From: TMP-86 sp964247385
GTDB taxonomy: Bacteria > Pseudomonadota > Gammaproteobacteria > Steroidobacterales > Steroidobacteraceae
DNA length: 64,000 nucleotides
Assembly (NCBI GenBank): GCA_964247385.1
Contig: CAXTUB010000004.1
Span: forward strand, 124,001 to 188,000
Reading direction: 5' to 3'
The notes below the pieces were generated by a model that had not been told where the DNA came from, searched no databases, and saw only the letters and a program-made list of their open reading frames with translations. This document shows, piece after piece, positions 59,814-64,000 of the stretch. Position 1 is the stretch's first letter, and each line of letters begins with the position of its first letter. The position numbers and the translations under genes were made by a program.

Positions 59814-61142
59814 ATGTCCGCAACGATTCGCATTGCACCGTCCGCTGATCTATTCCAGGAGGCATGCCGTTACATTCCAGGCGGCGTGAATTCTCCGGTG
59901 CGCGCATTTCGGGGCGTCGGCGGCGAGCCCATTTTCATGGCGCGCGCCAAAGGCGCGCATGTCCATTCCGCCGATGGACGCCGCTTCATCGATTACGTGG
60001 GGTCGTGGGGGCCCATGATCCTGGGCCATGCGGACGACGGTGTGGTGGATGCGGTCACTCGCGTTGCGGCGCATGGCTTGAGCTTTGGCGCGCCCACCGA
60101 ATTGGAAACTGAGCTGGCGAGAAAAGTGGTCGAGCTCGTGCCCTCCATCGAGCTCGTGCGTTTCGTGAGCTCAGGCACTGAGGCGACCATGAGCGCCATT
60201 CGATTGGCGCGCGGCTTCACGGGCCGAGACACCATCGTGAAATTCGAAGGGTGCTATCACGGTCACGCGGATTCGCTCTTGATCAAGGCTGGGTCGGGAG
60301 CTCTCACCTTGGGCGTGCCGAGCTCGCCGGGCGTTCCTGCCGAGCTCGCCGCGCACACCGTCACCTTGGACTATAACGATTCGGACCAGGTGCGCGAGTT
60401 GTTCGCGCGCATGGGCAATCGCATCGCGTGCATCATCGTCGAGCCTGTCGCGGGCAACATGAACTGCATCCCGCCCGCCGCGGGCTTTCTGCAGGCGCTC
60501 CGCGCGGCATGCGATGCATCCGGCGCGTTGTTGATCTTCGATGAGGTCATGACGGGGTTTCGCGTCGCCCTCGGCGGGGCGCAGCAACTCTATGGAATTC
60601 GTCCGGATCTGACCACGCTCGGCAAGATCATCGGCGGCGGCATGCCCGTGGGCGCATTCGGCGGCCGGCGCGACATCATGGAACGTTTGGCGCCGCTCGG
60701 CCCGGTGTATCAAGCCGGCACCCTGTCCGGCAATCCGGTCGCCATGGCCGCAGGATTGGCAACCCTCGAGCGCATCGCCGATGCGCAGTTTCACACGCGC
60801 CTTGCCGTAGCGACGCGGCGGCTGGTCCAGGGCTTCGAGGCCGCGGCCGCACAAGCGGGCGTGCCGCTGTCCACCAATCAAGTGTGCGGCATGTTCGGAT
60901 TGTTTTTCACCGCGCGCGGGCCCGTACAAAGCTATGCGCAGGCCACCGCGTGCGATATCGAGCAATTCAAGCTCTTCTTCCACGCGATGATCGGCGAGGG
61001 CGTGTATTTGGCGCCGTCTGCATTCGAGGCGGGATTCGTGTCTGCGGCGCACACCGATGCCATTCTCGAAGAAACGTTCGCGGCGGCGCAGCGTGCATTT
61101 CGCCGCATCGCTCGCACGAACGCGCATGCTCAACCAGATTAG
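59814..61142 (+). CDS. hemL: Glutamate-1-semialdehyde 2,1-aminomutase HemL
   Basis: The 442-aa PLP enzyme makes 5-aminolevulinate in the C5 pathway. IPGGVNSPVRAFRGVGGEP, VSSGTEATMSAIRLARGFTG, FEGCYHGHAD, FDEVMTGFR and the PLP lysine K271 in LTTLGKIIGGGMPVGAFGG are canonical. The start is ATG 59814, preceded by TATCAT. An open frame that extends into the kinase gene was rejected. Confidence 0.97.
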   Translation: MSATIRIAPSADLFQEACRYIPGGVNSPVRAFRGVGGEPIFMARAKGAHVHSADGRRFIDYVGSWGPMILGHADDGVVDAVTRVAAHGLSFGAPTELETELARKVVELVPSIELVRFVSSGTEATMSAIRLARGFTGRDTIVKFEGCYHGHADSLLIKAGSGALTLGVPSSPGVPAELAAHTVTLDYNDSDQVRELFARMGNRIACIIVEPVAGNMNCIPPAAGFLQALRAACDASGALLIFDEVMTGFRVALGGAQQLYGIRPDLTTLGKIIGGGMPVGAFGGRRDIMERLAPLGPVYQAGTLSGNPVAMAAGLATLERIADAQFHTRLAVATRRLVQGFEAAAAQAGVPLSTNQVCGMFGLFFTARGPVQSYAQATACDIEQFKLFFHAMIGEGVYLAPSAFEAGFVSAAHTDAILEETFAAAQRAFRRIARTNAHAQPD

Positions 61143-61152
61143 CTAGCCTCGA

Positions 61153-62046
61153 TTGCGCGCGTTCATTCTTTTCGTGGCGCTCATCGCCGCGGCATTCGTT
61201 CTGGGCGCGTGCTTTTCATATCCCGCCTTTCTCTTGACCTCGAGTTTCGCAAACTTTGCGTTTCATCGTGTGGCGAGTCGCATCGCGATGCTGATCCTGG
61301 CCATCGAGCTCGTCTGGCTGACGCGCAAGCTCGGCTTGCGCACCAGAGCCGACTTCGGCTTCGGCTTGCCGTGGCGCAGATTCATTGCGCAAAGCGCGCA
61401 ATGGATGCTGATCGGCGCGTTCAGCGCAGCGCTCCCCGCAGCGTCTTTCTTGGCCCTGGGCGCGCGCGTGATGAATGCGGACTTCGAGATCACGGCAGGC
61501 GCCGTGCTGCATGTGCTCTTGATTGGGCTTTCATCGGGCATCGCCGTGGCGCTCATCGAAGAGACCGTCATGCGCGGTGCATTGCACACGGCCATCGAGC
61601 GCGAATCGGGGAGCTGGGCGGCTGCAGCGTTGACGGCTCCTCTGTTCGCCATCGTGCATTTTTTCGGCAAGGTGCGCATCCCGCCCGAGCAAGTCACATG
61701 GCACAGCGGATTTGATTTGATCGGGTTGTCTTTCGCGCCGCTCCTAGCGCCGTGGAATGTACTCGATGCATTCTTGTCGTGGCTGGTGGTGGGGCTCGTA
61801 CTAAGTTTGACGCGGATTCTCACGGGCAACATTGCCGTGGCGGTTGGCTTGCATGCCGGTTGGGTGATCGTGCTACGCGCACTCCAGCTCACCACGCATT
61901 ACCAATCCGGCACCGCGTTGGATTCTTGGATCGCGCGTTTCGATGGCTTGGTGGGCTTTTGGATCGTGCCGTGGGGCGCGGCGATCGGTGCGATCCTCTG
62001 GCTCACGCGCAACGCGTGGGCGCCGCGGGCTCGCAGCCCAACGTGA
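61153..62046 (+). CDS. CPBP-family intramembrane glutamic endopeptidase (Rce1-like)
   Basis: The 297-aa polytopic protein has the three CPBP motifs: EETVMRG (E136, E137, R141), PLFAIVHFFG (H169) and NIAVAVGLHAGW. About eight hydrophobic segments are visible. Family members cleave or process membrane proteins and some act in bacteriocin self-immunity; no peptide precursor is seen nearby. The TTG start lies 10 bp after hemL. Confidence 0.88.
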   Translation: MRAFILFVALIAAAFVLGACFSYPAFLLTSSFANFAFHRVASRIAMLILAIELVWLTRKLGLRTRADFGFGLPWRRFIAQSAQWMLIGAFSAALPAASFLALGARVMNADFEITAGAVLHVLLIGLSSGIAVALIEETVMRGALHTAIERESGSWAAAALTAPLFAIVHFFGKVRIPPEQVTWHSGFDLIGLSFAPLLAPWNVLDAFLSWLVVGLVLSLTRILTGNIAVAVGLHAGWVIVLRALQLTTHYQSGTALDSWIARFDGLVGFWIVPWGAAIGAILWLTRNAWAPRARSPT

Positions 62047-62652
62047 TCAGTTGACCCGAGCTGCTTCCTCATCGTCATCTTCCGTGGTGATTTGAATGAG
62101 CGGTGCGAGAAAGTCCAAGCGTTCCACCGGGTCGTTGAGCTCCAGGCAGAACTGCTTGTCGGTTGCATCGATGGGCAAAATCTCCGCCAGGCGATGCCCG
62201 ACCCATGCGGCATCCGTCACTCGAAGCTCGGTGTTCTTGTACACCTCGCCCAGCTGAGGCAATACGCTCTGCAGCAGCTCGGCCAGGTGCTGATGCCGCG
62301 GCGGCACACCGACCTTGGGCTCGTCCGCAAGCAGCGTGACGTCGCCGCGATGCAGCCCATCGCTCTGCACGTGGCGCTTGTCGACACGAAAGCGCCGCTG
62401 GCCGACGCATGAAAGCCCGAGCAACCCATCCGGCAACTGATGGAAGTCGGTGATCTGCGCCGTCGTGCCCACATCGAATGTGGTGGAAGGCCCGGTTTCC
62501 TTGCCTTCGCGAATCAGCAGCACACCGAAATTCGCGCCCTCGCGCATGCATTGCTTGACCATATCGACATAGCGCGTTTCGAAGATGCGCAGCGGCAGCG
62601 GACCGAGCGGGAACAGCACGATCGACAGCGGGAACAGCGGGATGTTCATCAT
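62047..62652 (-). CDS. LON-substrate-binding-domain protein
   Basis: The 201-aa protein consists of the Lon N-terminal domain only: IPLFPLSIVLFPLGPLPLRIFE, RYVDMVKQCM, FGVLLIREG, VGTTAQITDFHQLPDGLLGL and GQRRFRV. No AAA or protease part follows. Such stand-alone proteins are common in gammaproteobacteria and their role is unknown. ATGATG gives starts at 62652 or 62649. Its stop touches that of the CPBP gene. Confidence 0.9.
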   Translation of the reverse strand: MMNIPLFPLSIVLFPLGPLPLRIFETRYVDMVKQCMREGANFGVLLIREGKETGPSTTFDVGTTAQITDFHQLPDGLLGLSCVGQRRFRVDKRHVQSDGLHRGDVTLLADEPKVGVPPRHQHLAELLQSVLPQLGEVYKNTELRVTDAAWVGHRLAEILPIDATDKQFCLELNDPVERLDFLAPLIQITTEDDDEEAARVN

Positions 62653-62659
62653 GCGCCGC

Positions 62660-64000
62660 TCACGATGCGGCAAGCGCGCGCTGAGCGAAGCGCGCACGCA
62701 GGCGCTCGATCAGTTTTTCGTGCAAGCCGCCGAAGCCGCCATTGCTCATGATGACGAGGTGATCGCCGCTGCGCGCGTTGCGAGCCAAATCATCCGCGAG
62801 CTCATTGACATCGTCGCGCAACTGCGCACGCTCGCCGAGCGATTTCACTTGTTCAGCCATGCTCCAGCCCAAATTTTTCGGCGTGAATATCCAGCTCTGG
62901 TCTGCATGGTCAAGAGCCTCGGCCAGCCGCTCACGATGCAGGCCGAGCTTCATCGAATTGGAGCGCGGCTCGAGGATTGCGATGATGCGGCCAGGCGCCG
63001 AATGCGCGCGCAACCCGCGCAACGTCGTCTCGACGGCCGTCGGATGATGCGCGAAATCGTCGTAGACCGTCACTCCGCCAATGCGTGCGCGGATCTCCAT
63101 GCGGCGCTTGACGCCGGAAAATTCACATAAGGCCCGCGCTGCGGCTTCGGTTGACACGCCGGCTTGCCGCGCCGCCGAGACGGCCGCCGCCGCATTGGCC
63201 ATGTTGTGCTCACCCATCAAAGTCCACGCGACCCTTCCCGCGCGAGCGCCGTTCTCCCAGATTTCGAATTCGCTTTCGCTGCGCTGCGCAGCAAAGCGCG
63301 CCTCAAACTTGCGGCCCTCACCCGCCGGCTCGATGACAGGCGATTCGGACCTACGGCGCTCCACTTCGAAAGTGTCCACGGGCGTCCAAGCGCCCATGGC
63401 AAGAGTGGCGGCGAGCTCCGTATCGAGGGCATTGCAAATCAGGCGGCCGCCGGCAGGCACGGTTCGGATGAGCTGATGGAATTGCCAGCGAATCGCGGCG
63501 ACGTCCGGATAAATGTCGGCGTGATCGTGCTCGAGGTTGTTGAGCACAGCGGTGCGCGGGCGGTAATGAACGAATTTTGCGCGCTTGTCGAAAAATGCAG
63601 TGTCGTATTCATCGGCCTCGATCACGAAATACTCCGACCTGCCGAGCCGTGCGGTGACGTCAAAGTTCCCGGGGACACCGCCGATGAGAAATCCGGGCTC
63701 GAGTCCGGCGTGCTGCAAAATCCAAGCAATCATGCTGCTGGTGGTGGTCTTGCCATGAGTCCCGGCCACCGCAATCACATGTCGACCGAGCAGGACATTT
63801 TCGAGCAGCCATTGCGGCCCCGAGATGTAGTTCAAGCCGCGATCGAGCATCGCCTCGACCACCGGCTTCGCGCGCGTCATGGCATTGCCGACCACGATGA
63901 CATCCGCACGAGGCTCGAGCTGCGCCGCGTCGTAGCCTTGCGTCAGCTCGATTCCGAGCTTTTCGAGCTGCGTGCTCATCGGCGGATAGACATTGAGATC
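62660..64000 (-). CDS. mpl: UDP-N-acetylmuramate:L-alanyl-gamma-D-glutamyl-meso-DAP ligase Mpl (partial, 5' end cut by window edge)
   Basis: The frame runs from the right edge (reading DLNVYPPMSTQLEKLGIELT) to a stop at 62660, 446 residues. VYPPMST is a conserved internal Mpl sequence, so the true start lies beyond 64000 and the ATG at 63979 is internal. VIAVAGTHGKTTTSSMIAWI (P-loop), EADEYDTAFFDKRAKFVHY and YDDFAHHPTAVETTLRGL are typical. Mpl re-attaches recycled murein tripeptide to UDP-MurNAc. Confidence 0.95.
   Translation of the reverse strand, partial: DLNVYPPMSTQLEKLGIELTQGYDAAQLEPRADVIVVGNAMTRAKPVVEAMLDRGLNYISGPQWLLENVLLGRHVIAVAGTHGKTTTSSMIAWILQHAGLEPGFLIGGVPGNFDVTARLGRSEYFVIEADEYDTAFFDKRAKFVHYRPRTAVLNNLEHDHADIYPDVAAIRWQFHQLIRTVPAGGRLICNALDTELAATLAMGAWTPVDTFEVERRRSESPVIEPAGEGRKFEARFAAQRSESEFEIWENGARAGRVAWTLMGEHNMANAAAAVSAARQAGVSTEAAARALCEFSGVKRRMEIRARIGGVTVYDDFAHHPTAVETTLRGLRAHSAPGRIIAILEPRSNSMKLGLHRERLAEALDHADQSWIFTPKNLGWSMAEQVKSLGERAQLRDDVNELADDLARNARSGDHLVIMSNGGFGGLHEKLIERLRARFAQRALAAS

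Noticed and set aside
1..64000. CRISPR array, prophage, integrase, intact insertion sequence, rRNA or tRNA genes
   Set aside because: No spaced identical repeats, transposase or integrase motifs, or rRNA/tRNA signatures were seen on either strand.

Overview
This 64-kb window looks like chromosomal backbone DNA of a GC-rich gammaproteobacterium. The gene order fits the Xanthomonadales/Nevskiales/Steroidobacterales side of the class (an inference from synteny; no 16S gene is present). Evidence for a Gram-negative, respiring, DAP-peptidoglycan cell includes a complete division/cell-wall (dcw) cluster with lpxC, Kdo and LPS-transport genes, SspAB, a cytochrome bc1 complex and an MurE with the DNPR motif.

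Layout. 1-2.0 kb: an envelope alkaline-phosphatase-superfamily protein (cut by the left edge) and a PmtA-like methyltransferase, less GC-rich to the eye than the rest. 2.0-8.4 kb: mutT, secA, an M23 peptidase, dciA and lpxC, with a RelE/RHH toxin-antitoxin pair between dciA and lpxC. 8.5-26.5 kb: the dcw cluster mraZ-rsmH-ftsL-ftsI-murE-murF-mraY-murD-ftsW-murG-murC-murB-ddlB-ftsQ-ftsA-ftsZ on the minus strand, mostly joined by 4-bp stop/start overlaps. It is driven by a sigma70-type promoter over four MraZ boxes. 26.7-27.1 kb: RNase P RNA. 27.2-33.2 kb: rsmI, lpoA, yraN, sspB and sspA. The lpoA-yraN junction is split by two inverted copies of a palindromic repeat flanking an arsR-SRPBCC pair. 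33.2-37.3 kb: petABC and a DegS/AlgW-type protease. 37.4-45.6 kb: murA-ibaG divergent from kdsD-kdsC-lptC-lptA-lptB-rpoN-hpf-rapZ and a DUF2147 gene, without ptsN. 45.6-53.7 kb: tkt-gap-pgk-pyk followed by a decayed moxR/VWA pair and a patatin phospholipase. 53.8-64 kb: cpdA, a TraB/GumN protein, a Cpx-like envelope-stress group (Spy-like protein, two secreted proteins sharing a module, response regulator, histidine kinase), hemL, a CPBP protease, a LON-domain protein and mpl (cut by the right edge).

Functionally the window is mostly an envelope-biogenesis region: peptidoglycan precursor synthesis, divisome, PBP activation, LPS export, Sec export and envelope stress. Central glycolysis and respiration are added to this. 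I found no convincing new defence or biosynthetic system. The least ordinary items are: the inverted-repeat-flanked arsR-SRPBCC insertion with a palindromic operator over its own start codon; the moxR-VWA deletion junction plus frameshift; the paired small-protein module beside the Cpx-like system; and several operon-leading genes whose -10 hexamer lies only 6-7 nt before the ATG.
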